From Ecdyonurus torrentis (Eukaryota; Arthropoda; Insecta; Ephemeroptera; Heptageniidae), in assembly GCA_949318235.1 (NCBI GenBank), contig OX439132.1, forward strand, positions 47,368,217 to 47,432,216: a DNA stretch of 64,000 nt. Direction: 5' to 3'. The position numbers were made by a program, and so were the translations under genes. The notes under the pieces were generated by a model that had not been told where the DNA came from, did no database searches, and saw only the letters and a program-made list of their open reading frames with translations. Positions 50,850 to 64,000 of this stretch are shown here, one piece after another (positions within the stretch are counted from its first letter, which is position 1; every line of letters begins with the position of its first letter).

Positions 50850-51728
50850 CTATCTCCATCATCTCAATCAATTTTTGTTGCGTAAAATAACTACCCTTGC
50901 TATCTACTATTTACCAGAAATTTTTAAAAATATCAATTTTAATTTTTAAAAAATATTATACTACAAGAAAGTATTTTTTATTAAATTATTATATTTCCGT
51001 ATTATGAATATAATAAATAATTGCAATAGACTTTGGTTTGGATAATTTTGGTTGCAATTACTATCTCTCTCTCTCTCTCTCTCAAAAGAATTTTTTTGAT
51101 TTTATTGCAGTGTGTAAAAAAATTATAATACTATTAATTACTAAAATATTAATATTATCTTTGTTTTATAAATCCTCTTTATAAGAATATTTTTTTTTCT
51201 AATGAATCTCTATAATAATTAAAAAAAAACAATATAATATATAAAACCATAAACGTCAATAACTTTGAAAATCAAAACACTTTATATACAAAACGTATTT
51301 TACATACAAGGCTAAGAAAACCTAACACTATATCCTTTGAATATAAAAAAGTATACATAAAACTAATTCTCCCTTATTTTCTAAAAGTTGTCTAAAATCC
51401 TTCAAGAGAGGTAAAGTCATAAACCTTTTTCTCCCCTCTAGATGACTTCCTCCCTCACGCTGTACGTTGTCTCTTTATATTATGCTGCTTTTCACACGTG
51501 TTATTACGTGGACTTTTTGACAACTCAGCACCGTTCTAAGTCGAAAATTTTTCATTAATTTATGTAAATTCGCCTAATTAACGTAAATTATCAAATTTTT
51601 TTAATAAAATTGAAAAAATTATACTTGACAAAGTCAAAAAATGCCAAAGAAAACGATTAATTTTTTATTAAAGAAATTACATTTAAAGTGGTGTTCGGTC
51701 GAAAAAACCACGTCTATACGTTCTAGGG
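50406..51728. mobile_element. piggyBac-type element CCCTAGAA, copy 2 (nested)
   Basis: It is flanked by TTAA at 50402-50405 and 51729-51732, with the same ends and interior as 44858-46257. It is 1323 bp; the visible differences are mainly in (CT)n length, one roughly 30-bp deletion near 51155, and scattered bases. It sits inside mariner copy C, and removing it restores a sequence matching copy B. Confidence 0.88.
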
Positions 51729-52233
51729 TTAAAAATGTTCGCAAAAAAAGTAATGCCAAGTGGTTTTCATTTTAATCAGTAAGTGGCGTAAGAGTCCATT
51801 TTTGATGAAATTTTTTTTTTTGATTTTGCCAGATTTCGATTTAAACAAATTCTGGATTGGCCAAGTTGGACCCACAGCTTGAGCACCGAGATCATTAGAC
51901 CTCACTTCACCTGATTTTTTCTTGTGGGGGTCAAAGACAAAGTGTTTAAGACTCCAGTGCAAAATAACCCAGAGTTGAAGCGACGCCATCAGGATTACTG
52001 ATGCTATCGAGTCCATCAAGGCTTAGATGCTCCGCAACGTGTGTCGCTCGAACTATAGTTTCGACTTGACAAATGCCGGGCTACAAAAGGTTCCCACATG
52101 GAGAAACTTTAATGTTATTTGCTTATTATCACTTTTAACTAAGAAAAAAATTAATAAGACTTTTTTTTATTGTTTTAGAAAGGCGCTGTTTTCTAACGTC
52201 TGTTTTACGAAAAATTCGCACTTCGTATTGTTT

Positions 52234-52508
52234 CACTCTAAAAATTGTTGCATTACTTTAGTTACGAATACTTATTTAATTAGGATTTTTAAGTTATTAT
52301 GAGTAGCTAAAATAATGCATTTAAGCAAGTTACGAAAAATAGCTAATTTAAGTTGTTTTAAGATTTTTTTAAAGCTATTTTAAGTTAAAATAGCCATTGT
52401 TAATAATTTGCTAAAATGCATTATTTTAGCTACACATAACAACTTAAAATTTTTTATTTTAAATAAGTTAGTATTCGTAACTAAAGTAATGCACTAATTT
52501 TTTGAATG
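52234..52508. mobile_element. Palindromic MITE (TGCATTACTTTAGTTACG) nested in mariner copy C
   Basis: The arms tgcattactttagttacg...aagttattatgagtagc and their inverse enclose a short centre. It interrupts the sequence that is continuous in mariner copy B (ttgtttt/gcatctag). The flanks suggest a TTT duplication. A half copy lies at 21505-21635. Confidence 0.75.
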
Positions 52509-52945
52509 TTTGCATCTAGCCAAAAGAAAAATCAACGGATCACATTTTAAAAAACAGAAAAGAAATTGTCTAAACTTAAGCTTTAATTTGATGAATAATA
52601 AGGCTAATTTGCCAATAAACTTCATATTAAAAAACGCGTCTAAAAAAGTAAAAATTTAAATAAACACCCTGTATATTTACTTTCTTATATATATATATAT
52701 ATAAAATATATATATATACCTATTTATGCTGGTTAAAGACAACTTTAAATTTATTTTTGAACAGTTATAAATATTTTATTTGCTTTTTGCTAGTAAATTA
52801 ATAATAATAATATCTATAAGAAGAATTGTACATATTTAAAATTAATATTAATAATAATAAATGTGTATGTTTAATTTTTAGTTTATTTTTACCTGATATA
52901 TCAGAAAAATCTGCAATCTGTAATAAGAATTTCATTATAATACAC

Positions 52946-52974
<29 letters not shown>

Positions 52975-52976
<2 letters not shown>

Positions 52977-54236
52977 TTGAAAATTTGAATATCGAGCGAG
53001 GTGACATGGTGATAAAAATTTCATTTTTGTCTTACCTTCTGTAAAACAACTGGGCTTTCACTCGCTGCTTAATTTGATGATAAAAATAACTCACAACACC
53101 AAAACTTGTCACTATATAAATTAATAAATTACTCAATTCACAGTTTTTAAAAATCTATATACATAGCTATGTTATATTCACACAAAATTGTAACGTTTTC
53201 GAGGGCGTATATAAAACTATATACTTGTCTGCCTCTCTTCATCAGCTTACTGACTCTTGCTTACGAAGCGAGCCGACCTCCGCAATGGGGGTTGTGGCTC
53301 GTTCTCGTCAGGTGGTTTATTATTATTTACATTTTTAACTGTACGGTCACGTGGTACACTTTTCTTAAAAGAATCTATGAGTGGAATCCAAATAGGTGGT
53401 AATTCAAAACTGGGCTGACTGATTGTTTCATTTTTTCTTCTTGCCATTTCTATTGATTCTAATATTTTTCTTTTTTTATAGTGACTCTCTCTTCTTATTA
53501 CTTTTGTTTTTTCCCATAGAATTTGATGATTACTTTCCAGCGCATGATCTACTAGTTTTGAATATCCTGTATCTCTTTTTTCTATTTTTTGCCTGTGTTC
53601 ATTCACCCTGATCTCTAATGGTCGACCTGTTTTTCCGATATATTCTTTCTCACAAACACAGGGAATAGAATATACTACATTTTTATTCATATATTTCTTC
53701 ATGTCTGGTTTTGTACGTGCTAAACTTGATTTTAATGTTTCTTTTGAAGAACAAACAATACGAAGATTGACTCCTTTACCTATACGTTGTATTTTTTCAC
53801 TCAAACCTTGTATATAGGGGATGCAAAAAGTTGCGTCTGGTTTCTTTTCTTCTGTTTTGTTTTTTTCTGTGCGGTTTTTATTTTTTATTTTAGCAACAAC
53901 ATGTAATGGATAGTCATTTTCTCTTAAAATCTCTTCTATTTTATTATTTTTTTCATTTCTTACGTTGTTATCATTGCAGTGCGTTTTTGCTCTATGTAAC
54001 AATGTAGCTGCTATACTTGTTTTTCTTGAGTGTGGATGATTTGAGTTAAAATCAGATATCTTGCACTGTCTGTCACTTTTCTATAGACTGAAGTTGTAAT
54101 TTTGTTTTCTTTAGATCATTTTACACGTACATCTAGGAACGGCAATTCACCTTCTTTTTCATACTCAATCGTGAATTTTATTGTCTCTGCCTGATTATTC
54201 ATATGTTCTAAGAACGATTCAACTGACCATGAGAGA
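52975..54236 (-). mobile_element. Penelope-like element, minus copy (5'-truncated)
   Basis: This covers the reverse transcriptase end, the GIY-YIG domain and about 260 bp of 3' untranslated sequence, ending at a short (TA)n tract at 52948-52973. Its 3' part (about 53011-53620) is repeated in inverted orientation at 54241-54838. Confidence 0.8.
53247..54002 (-). CDS. Penelope-like element: C-terminal RT fragment with GIY-YIG endonuclease
   Basis: This 251-residue minus-strand frame carries the GIY-YIG nuclease of Penelope-like retroelements: VVYSIPCVCE at 109-118, YIGKTGR at 121-127, Arg and His in IRVNEHR, and a candidate catalytic Glu in KILESIE near 182. The C-X-C pair before YIG and the basic tail RRSARF also fit. 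In the intact element this domain cuts the target for reverse transcription. Upstream, 54003-54236 encodes the end of the reverse transcriptase (LPFLDVRV, TSVYRKVTDSARYL) but has at least one stop and a frame change, so the copy is 5'-truncated and dead. Confidence 0.85.
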   Translation of the reverse strand: MLHRAKTHCNDNNVRNEKNNKIEEILRENDYPLHVVAKIKNKNRTEKNKTEEKKPDATFCIPYIQGLSEKIQRIGKGVNLRIVCSSKETLKSSLARTKPDMKKYMNKNVVYSIPCVCEKEYIGKTGRPLEIRVNEHRQKIEKRDTGYSKLVDHALESNHQILWEKTKVIRRESHYKKRKILESIEMARRKNETISQPSFELPPIWIPLIDSFKKSVPRDRTVKNVNNNKPPDENEPQPPLRRSARFVSKSQ

Positions 54237-54240
54237 TCAG

Positions 54241-56299
<2,059 letters not shown>

Positions 56300-56530
56300 A
56301 TATTGTGTATGCATTCATGTTTACGTCGATGTCATGTTGGATAACTCAATACCATAGGTGGCACAGGATAATAAAAGTACAATCAATTAACAAATTCATT
56401 GATATTGTAATAAGGTTAAATTAGTATCTCATAATAAAGGATGCAGAAAAAGCAGAACAAAAAAAAAATTTAAACAACTTCCCAAAGAAAATAGCCAATA
56501 ACGTTGTTTGTCCCATATATGCTCTATATA
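56300..56530 (+). repeat. Dispersed repeat U, copy 2
   Basis: It starts gtatgcattcatgtttacgt, then cgatgtcatgttggataac; the downstream match to the other copies is weaker. Confidence 0.45.
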
Positions 56531-56854
56531 TTACTACTATTTTACTATTTATACATAACTATTATCAAAAAGAATGATTCAATTATGTATTTCAAAACCT
56601 TAAAATACGTAAAAAAATATTTTAAATCAGCTATCAGTGAATAGGTACGTTATCTAATAAGGTTTGATAAGACTAAATACATTAGATAACTACATACAGT
56701 ACAAAGCAAATAATATGCTAACAAAGTAAATATAGCTCCACAAAATTACAATAGCAAGGTGCGTCTAATGCTGCATTTATTTACCTTTTCAGACTAGTTG
56801 TGATTGCAGTGATCAATGACATCGATATACGCAACCATCACAGTCAAGGATGTG

Positions 56855-57054
56855 NNNNNNNNNNNNNNNNNNNNNNNNNNNNNNNNNNNNNNNNNNNNNN
56901 NNNNNNNNNNNNNNNNNNNNNNNNNNNNNNNNNNNNNNNNNNNNNNNNNNNNNNNNNNNNNNNNNNNNNNNNNNNNNNNNNNNNNNNNNNNNNNNNNNNN
57001 NNNNNNNNNNNNNNNNNNNNNNNNNNNNNNNNNNNNNNNNNNNNNNNNNNNNNN
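56855..57054. other. Assembly gap, 200 N
   Basis: Exactly 200 unknown bases, a conventional placeholder size. It removes the 5' part of the disrupted gene at 57055-60483. Confidence 0.99.
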
Positions 57055-58185
57055 CACTTCTCATCATGTCTCTTTTAAGTAAAGTGTTAGACGCAGACTG
57101 CGGACTTCTGCTTGCGCATTTTTTAAAATCCGATATCTCGTGGGCGAACGATGAGATTGTTCGTTCTGCTATGAGTTTCTTTTTTTATTTAAAAGTAATA
57201 ATTAAGCAGGAATCACTGAATATGGAAAAGCTTCGGAAATACAGCGGTCTTTTTGTAATTGAGGGAATGTTGGTGTTTTCGAAAACTGTGCGTTCTCTAA
57301 CTGCTGAAGAGCAAGAACGTTTCAATAAAACTTTTTCCTTAATGATGAGGAACTTAATGAGCCTCCTGCAAAGAAAGTCAAGCCAAATCCTAAGCCAAAG
57401 GATGATCTAACCGGCGAAGAATGGAAGATTATTGAACAAGGTGAGTTTTATGATATTTTTGTATATATTTTAATATTTTAATCGCTATTATGCATGTAAA
57501 AATGGTATTTAAAGTTATAATAATATTAATTCTAAAAAATTTAAAGATGCACAAACAAAGTATATATCTGAAAATTAGGATTTTAAATGAATTGTAACAT
57601 ATTAGGATTAGGATAAATCCATAAAAAATGAATAAATTTGTTTCAGATACTTTGATGGCTCTTAAGCAGAAGGGGTCACATGGCGACATTTCACTTCCTG
57701 GCTGAAGCACGTATAACTTATATGCTAGCGAATATCCTGCATTAGGTATTATACCTATATTTCATATTAATTTCTCATTATAAATGATTTAAACTGGAAG
57801 ATCTTCATATAAGGGAGTTTTAAATTTATAAAAACGCTTTTTAAATAAATAAAAAAAATTATTTTATTTTTTCCTACATGTTCGTACTGGAAGGACCATG
57901 GCGCGTGACTTTTAAGAGACTGTCGATACAGTGAATAAAATCTATAACAGTAAGACTAAGATTATGATCTCAAAATAATTGTAATTTTTTTCTTCAATTT
58001 ATTTTTCTTTCATATATTTGCATTTAGAACATTACATTGAAAAAAAAAGTGTTTTTATTATTAATATTATGTTTTTCAGAGATCAACTAATTAGAAAAAC
58101 ACGCTGCTGGATTAGTTGAGATATCTTCCGTGTCATCTAATGAAGCTGGTGAGTTAAAATAAAAGTATTTAATAAAGATTTTAAA

Positions 58186-58327
58186 ATTGCATACTTTACA
58201 TTTTTTTCACGCTCTTTCGAGGAGCTTCATTAACATTCTGGTAAAAATTGTCATCAGTTTTGAAGATTCCTTTTCATGATTATTCATTAAAAAGTTTATG
58301 TTGTTATATGTGGTCTATAGCTTTGAA
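58186..58327 (+). mobile_element. Family-T MITE, right half, beside a pseudogene exon
   Basis: It runs from ttgcatactttaca through taacattctggtaaaaat to tgtggtctatagcttt. It ends 27 bp before the exon at 58355. Confidence 0.6.
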
Positions 58328-58579
58328 TTTACGTTTTTAATTAAAATTAAAAAGGACGAAAGCAGTCTGCTAAGAAAGTCTCTAAGCGTACGTACGAGCA
58401 AAGCCATGATGTGAAGTCCAGAACCCGCAAAGGAAAACAAAATTCTACAGAAAAAGGCAAGTCAAAACAAAGATGACAAAATATACTAAAATATAGAATA
58501 CAAAATCTTAACAATTCATTATAGAAAAATTTTACAAAATGTCATAATGTCAAAAAAAAATCACATTTAATTTTTATTA

Positions 58580-58885
58580 GAACTATGCATTCATGTTAAA
58601 GTTGACGCCATGTTGGATTATTCAATAACATGATTGGCATAGAAAAAAACATTCAATTTGCCAGTTGAAAACCTCATTGCAATATTTTTTTAAGATCTTT
58701 GATGCTGTTTCAATGTGAAATTAGTATCGCAAGTAGACTAGCAAAAAAAACAATAACAAAAAATTGAATTTAATTTCCACAAAAAAAAATTGACTCAAAT
58801 CAAGTTTTTCCTTAGCTGAGCATTGTTTTTTACTATATCAGTATAGTCTCCAAGCGCAATAAGTATGACATCATCCGCTATGCAC
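58580..58885 (+). repeat. Dispersed repeat U, copy 3
   Basis: It starts tatgcattcatgttaaagtt, then gacgccatgttggattatt, and ends near agtatgacatcatccgct. It lies in a pseudogene intron between 58456 and 58928. Confidence 0.5.
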
Positions 58886-60739
58886 CTAATATACTTATTT
58901 TAATCTTTCATTTAATTTTTTTTTTAGGATTTGGAGTGAAAATATCTCAAAAGAAAACATCAGAGAGTCTGAAAAATAAGAGAGATAAGATTAAAGTCGA
59001 GGAAGCCAGTGGTGCAGTCCAAAAACTTCCGAAAAAGATGTCGCCTATTGTCATATGTAAGTAGACGTTATTTTTATTAGTTTTAACAACGAAATTTCTT
59101 GCATTGAATAGAGTGTATAATATCATTTAAAAGTTATGTATTTGTTAGATCATTCAATAGAAAGGGCTAGTATAGGAAATAAGTATTTATTTGGTTAGTA
59201 CATTCAAATAAAAACGAATTGTTTTAATTAATGTGAATTCTTATTATGTTGATCTTGCATTTTAATATTAAAAAAGTCTATAAATTTTGAATCTTGTTTA
59301 TTGATCCAGTACGGTGATAAAAAGCTTATTATGAGACGTCATAACAATACAATTTAAATTCCTTTCAATGCATAAATATGCATTTCAAAATAACCTAAAT
59401 ATTTAATCTTACTGTTAACTTGAAAAATATATATGTATAAATTTTTATGTAAGCTTTAAAAAAGTTTATCATATCAGTGTTTGAAAAAAAAAGTTAAAAA
59501 TAATTATGATAACATATATTTAAAGCAAGGATAAGTTTAGTCCACATAATGATCTTAAAAAGTAATGCAATATTTATGATTTCAGTGGAGCGTGACATCA
59601 TGACTAAAAGGCGCAGGATGAAAATCTCTGATGATTAAAAAGAAGAGGAGAGGGAGAAAAATACTTCTGACAAGATAGAACTTCCTAGAGATGAGGCTGA
59701 TGTGATACCTGTGGAGATTGAACTGCAACAACTGAAAGAAAAAGTAAAGCAGAAGGAGGAAGAAATAAAAGTTCATACATACAAGGCAAAGAAGAAGGAA
59801 AAGAAGGTTAAAAAGAGTCCCGATTCCATTTTACCTACTAACCAACCCAATCTGCCCATTCCTACAACCCAAGCAGAAAAAATAATATCTAATCCTGTAG
59901 ATTTCGATATTACCCCCACCGTTCTGACTCCAATTCCTATAGTTGAGAACTTACGCTTACTGGCTCTAGCCTTGATTGGTTGCCATTACTTGAGTCTTCA
60001 GCTGGGATTAAAGATAAATTTCTTGAACTCCAAGTAACTGATCCTATACCTCCTACATCTATGGCTGATCTTATCAATCTAAAACCTGTTTTACCCTCCA
60101 CTCCAACTGCTCGAAGAGAAGAAAAAACTAAAAGTTTATTCTCCAGCTCAGGTTCTGCTTCAGGATCAGAATCTGATTCAGAATCAGAATCTGATTAAGG
60201 ATCGAGTCGTTCTTCTTCAAGTTCCTCATCTGGGTTTTCAGTCCGTGGCTCCATAACAAAGCCAGTAGAGCAGAAGAGAGTTGATAAAGTCAAATCTCCC
60301 TCTCCTAAAAAAAAAGAAACGACTGACGAAGAATTCGAAGAAGAAGACGATGTTTTTATGCCTCAAGCTGGTGGAGAAGGATCCGGCATTGCAGTAGTGG
60401 TTCAGGAAAAAAAGCTATATTTCTATAGCCAAAAGTTGCGATTTTGGGCCATATTAATCGATTTTTCCTGTACAATCAATTAGAGTCTAATCAATATTTT
60501 TGATGCCAGTGGATACATTGAATATTGTAGTATAGATTAAAAAATATAAACTGATTATTTAAATTATAATATTTATTTTTTATTAAATTAGTCTTATGAA
60601 GCTTTGCTATTTTGAATTTTGCGCCCTAAAATTAGATTTTTGATTGAATAAACCTAAAACTCATAATTTATCATATTTATGGCCCCTACAAAATATATTA
60701 ATTTTATGAAATTCCATAGAGGGGTGTTATTTTGTGCAA

Positions 60740-60744
<5 letters not shown>

Positions 60745-60820
<76 letters not shown>
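60745..60820 (+). repeat. (TA)n microsatellite
   Basis: Pure TA run ending at the left terminus of the inverted-repeat element. Confidence 0.93.
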
Positions 60821-61797
<977 letters not shown>

Positions 61798-62089
61798 CAT
61801 ACTTCCGGGAAACTTTTTTTTTCTATTGTTTAAATTTTGTGTCACCTTGATTGTGTTTAGCCAATCGAGAAAAACAAAACAAAATGAAACGTATCTAACT
61901 ATGCATAAAATAGTAATATTTTTAAATAATAAAAGTTTTTAATTTTAGAACAAAAATAAGCTAAATTTTCCATAGGATTGTTACATGTTGCACACCGTGG
62001 TGCAAAATAAAACAAACTCAAAGCTTAAATTCGTTCTAAAAAAATGTGTAACTTCTTAATCAGAATTGAAACAACTTAAGAAAAATGTA

Positions 62090-63567
62090 CAGTCGAAGAC
62101 AAATAAAAGGTTACAATTTAAACGTGATCTATATTTGCGCGCTTCAAAACTTTATGTGAAAACGAGATTCTCGTGCCACTAGAGGCCACCACAATCGGTT
62201 ACGTTTAGAGTTCTCTTTCAGGTGAGCTTCTTGGCTGCTTGGCTGGCAAGCTAGACAATCCTCGTGTTGCACGCTTAAGGCCGGCGCAGCCGTCAATCGG
62301 TCTCGGAGCGACAGTGAGCGATAGCTATCGCTCGATTCCTATTGGCTGTTAGTTTTGGATAACGGTGCATGCAGTCGCAAATTTAACTCTGTCGGGCCGT
62401 GCAAAAAAGTCCGACAAAGTTAGAAAATTTCTAACTTTTTGCGACAACGCGCGCGACCGCTTCCAATAGAATGTGTGCGATTCAGCAAAGCGAGCGACAG
62501 CCAATGAAAAAGTGTGACGTCACATATCAAGCACATGCGCAGTGCCGGAAAGCTAGCGCTCGGGCTCACTCGGGCTGACTCGGGAATTCTCAATCGGACT
62601 TGTAACCATGCTCCGATAACATGACGGCTGCGCTACCTTATCGGACGGAGCTAATCGCTCTCCAATCGGTTCTTTTCGCACCGGAACCGATTGACGGCTG
62701 CGCCGGCCTTTACGCACTTTGCTCTCCAAACCTCCACATCACGCTCACGCTCTCTCTCTCTCTCTGCCGTTGTGACAGCAGACAATATTAAATATATTTT
62801 CTACTCAAGCAAATGCATAGAATAAAAAAATTTCTTGAAAAAAAAATAGAAAGAAAGTTACTTCAATGAATATTTAAAATCATAATGAAATAAATTCCTA
62901 TTATATGTTTTATTTATTCATTAAATTTAATTATTTGTGTGTATATATGTTTATTTATTTATACATTTGTTTGAAATTTACAATATCAAATTGATATTTA
63001 AGGTAAAGGCTACCTAATAAATAGACATTTATCCAGACTTAATGTCCAAACATGTTCGTTATGAAATATGTAACTTGCTTGGCTGTGAGTTTGAGTTGGG
63101 TATATGTTTTATCTTTTTTTTCGAATAGTAAAATAAAAATATATAATATATATATTAACGAATGTAACGTATAAATGAGATATATATTTCATGATTTCTT
63201 AGAAATTTTCAATTAAATAAAAGAAAAAATCTTGGAGATTTATTTATTTACTTTTTTTAAAAACTGATATTGCGCATTTGCTTGAGAAGAAAACGTGTTC
63301 AATATTGTCTGCTGTCACAACGGCAGAGAGTGAGAGAGAGAGAGAGAATGATGTGGAGGTGCGGAGAGCGACGTGAGTATAAGCGTGCAACACGAGGATT
63401 GTCTAGCTTGCCAGCCAAGCAGCCAAGAATCTCACCTGAAAGAGAATTCTCAACGTAACCGATTGTGGTGGCCTCTAGTGGCACGAGAATCTCGTTTTCA
63501 CATAAAATTTTGAAGCGCGCAAATATAGATCACGTTTAAATTGTAACCTTTTATTTGTCTTCGACTG
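62090..63567. mobile_element. Tc1-type element with long inverted arms, TA-flanked
   Basis: The ends CAGTCGAAGACAAATAAAAG and its inverse are flanked by TA (62088-62089, 63568-63569). The arms total about 275 bp each and include a GA/CT run. The centre (about 62790-63290) is AT-rich without a transposase. The left arm is split by a Harbinger-type MITE. CAGTCGAAGACA ends are typical of Tc1-like transposons. Confidence 0.82.
62278..62709. mobile_element. PIF/Harbinger-type MITE nested in the Tc1-type arm
   Basis: The ends AGGCCGGCGCAGCCGTCAAT and its inverse have a 3-bp TTA duplication (62275-62277 and 62710-62712). It is 432 bp and GC-rich, with internal palindromes such as gcgatagctatcgc. 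The uninterrupted site is visible in the other arm (reverse complement near 63378-63390). No coding capacity is seen. Confidence 0.82.
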
Positions 63568-63569
63568 TA

Positions 63570-64000
63570 CATAATAAAGCAAATTTTAAGTTTAATCCTC
63601 GCACTTCTAAAATTTATTTATATTTTTTTTTATGTATTAAACGCAAATACATACAATATGTCATTTAACCAAGTGAATATGTATATATTTACGAATAAAC
63701 TTATACATATATACTATGGAGTATATAATGCGTATTGCAATATTTGTATTTCATATTATCCTATATTCTACAAACAAAATATGCAACAAATAATAAATAT
63801 TATATTTCGTTTTTGTTAATAATTAAACAGAAACTAATGATTTTTTTTTATCGAGACAATCAGAGAGAGAAACTGAGTTATTTAATTTTTTATGATAACT
63901 AATCAGATAAAAGAGCAGACAAACATGGCATATTTGACTGGTTTGGCAGTACATTTACTAAGGCCTCATTTATTACGTCCTCAAACCGTATTAAATCAGG
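63570..64000. other. AT-rich DNA without a supported feature
   Basis: No frame or repeat boundary was recognised up to the window end. Confidence 0.45.

Larger units (their letters stand above)
50293..52672 (+). mobile_element. Mariner-type element (copy C) carrying two nested insertions
   Basis: Both termini are present (acagggtgttaattt at the left, aaataaacaccctgt at the right). Comparison with copy B shows two insertions: a piggyBac-type element at 50406-51728 and a palindromic MITE at 52234-52508. Without them the element is about 780 bp and has only decayed transposase sequence. Confidence 0.8.
57055..60483 (+). pseudogene. Unrecognised Lys/Ser-rich multi-exon gene, disrupted
   Basis: Exons fit in frame: 57055-57440, 58095-58148, 58355-58456, 58928-59056 and 59586-60483, all joined at phase 1. 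The start is lost in the 200-N gap; the first ATG after it is at 57066. The product begins with a helical region (MSLLSKVLDADCGLLLAHFL...), continues through KPNPKPKDDLTGEEW, basic segments such as RKQSAKKVSKRTYEQS, a charged predicted coiled coil (ELQQLKEKVKQKEEEIK), a Ser/Asp/Glu tract (GSESDSESESD, then SSRSSSSSSSG) and FEEEDDVFMPQAGGEGSG. A nuclear protein is suggested by composition only. Breaks: frame change near 57345, TAA at 59636, frame change near 59955, TAA at about 60196. The 58456 donor is GC (AAG|gcaagt). An alternative exon at 57647-57705 would end the protein with TGA. I do not recognise the family. It may be a live gene with assembly errors. Confidence 0.6.

Noticed and set aside
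57647..57705. Extra exon of the disrupted gene, ending in TGA
   Set aside because: The acceptor and phase fit, but the downstream phase-1 exons continue the same kind of protein without it; it is kept only as an alternative terminal exon.

Overview
The window is AT-rich eukaryotic DNA, most likely from an invertebrate and plausibly an arthropod. The evidence is GT-AG introns several kilobases long, pervasive microsatellites, mariner/Tc1, piggyBac, hAT, Harbinger-like and Penelope-like elements, and a C-type lectin gene with a cysteine pattern (CC..GM, WT.G) that I associate with arthropod lectins. No species can be named. There is no bacterial-type gene organisation, no CRISPR array, no rRNA and no functional tRNA. 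One 200-N assembly gap lies at 56855-57054.

Two host genes can be supported. On the minus strand, ten phase-compatible exons between 47147 and 8726 (1154 nt, 384 complete codons plus 2 nt) form part of a large gene. It encodes a Lys/Thr-rich linker, one complete C-type lectin-like domain (CTLD), a cysteine-containing linker, and the first two exons of a second CTLD. The first exon(s) with any signal peptide and the last exon(s) were not found. Equivalent exons of the two CTLDs share the same intron phases, so the second unit looks like an exon-block duplicate. On the plus strand, 57055-60483 holds a multi-exon, lysine- and serine-rich, coiled-coil/acidic protein gene with consistent phase-1 introns, one of them a GC-AG intron. 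It has two internal stops and two frame changes, so it reads as a pseudogene or an error-rich assembly of an unrecognised gene.

Almost everything else is mobile-element sequence. 1-9 kb: fold-back repeats, a fold-back mariner, CCGG-palindrome elements, a LINE tail, copies of a dispersed MITE (family T), and a roughly 1.1-kb minisatellite grown inside one T copy. 9.8-12.1 kb: piggyBac-type element with a 1-kb fold-back nested inside. 13-18 kb: diverged tandem repeats, (AAAAG)n, (ATAAT)n and unassigned AT-rich DNA. 18.2-25 kb: mariner remnant, fold-backs, lectin exons. 25.4-28.1 kb: mariner-derived fold-back split by a hAT-type element with an exact 8-bp target duplication. 28-33 kb: tRNA-derived SINE, lectin exons, a second copy of the same fold-back type, and a 2.2-kb palindrome whose arms carry about 130-bp tandem repeats. 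35-41 kb: two hAT-type MITEs, a mariner remnant, a large inverted repeat. 44.9-46.3 and 50.4-51.7 kb: two near-identical piggyBac-type copies, the second nested in a mariner that also carries a palindromic MITE. 48 kb: about 163 copies of GTAT. 53-54.8 kb: two Penelope-like copies in inverted orientation. 60.8-61.7 kb: an inverted-repeat element between two (TA)n tracts. 62-63.6 kb: a Tc1-type long-TIR element with a Harbinger-type MITE nested in one arm.

Exon boundaries were read base by base. Transposon ends with target-site duplications are exact; other repeat limits are estimates, usually within 10-30 bp. No homology search or alignment was run.
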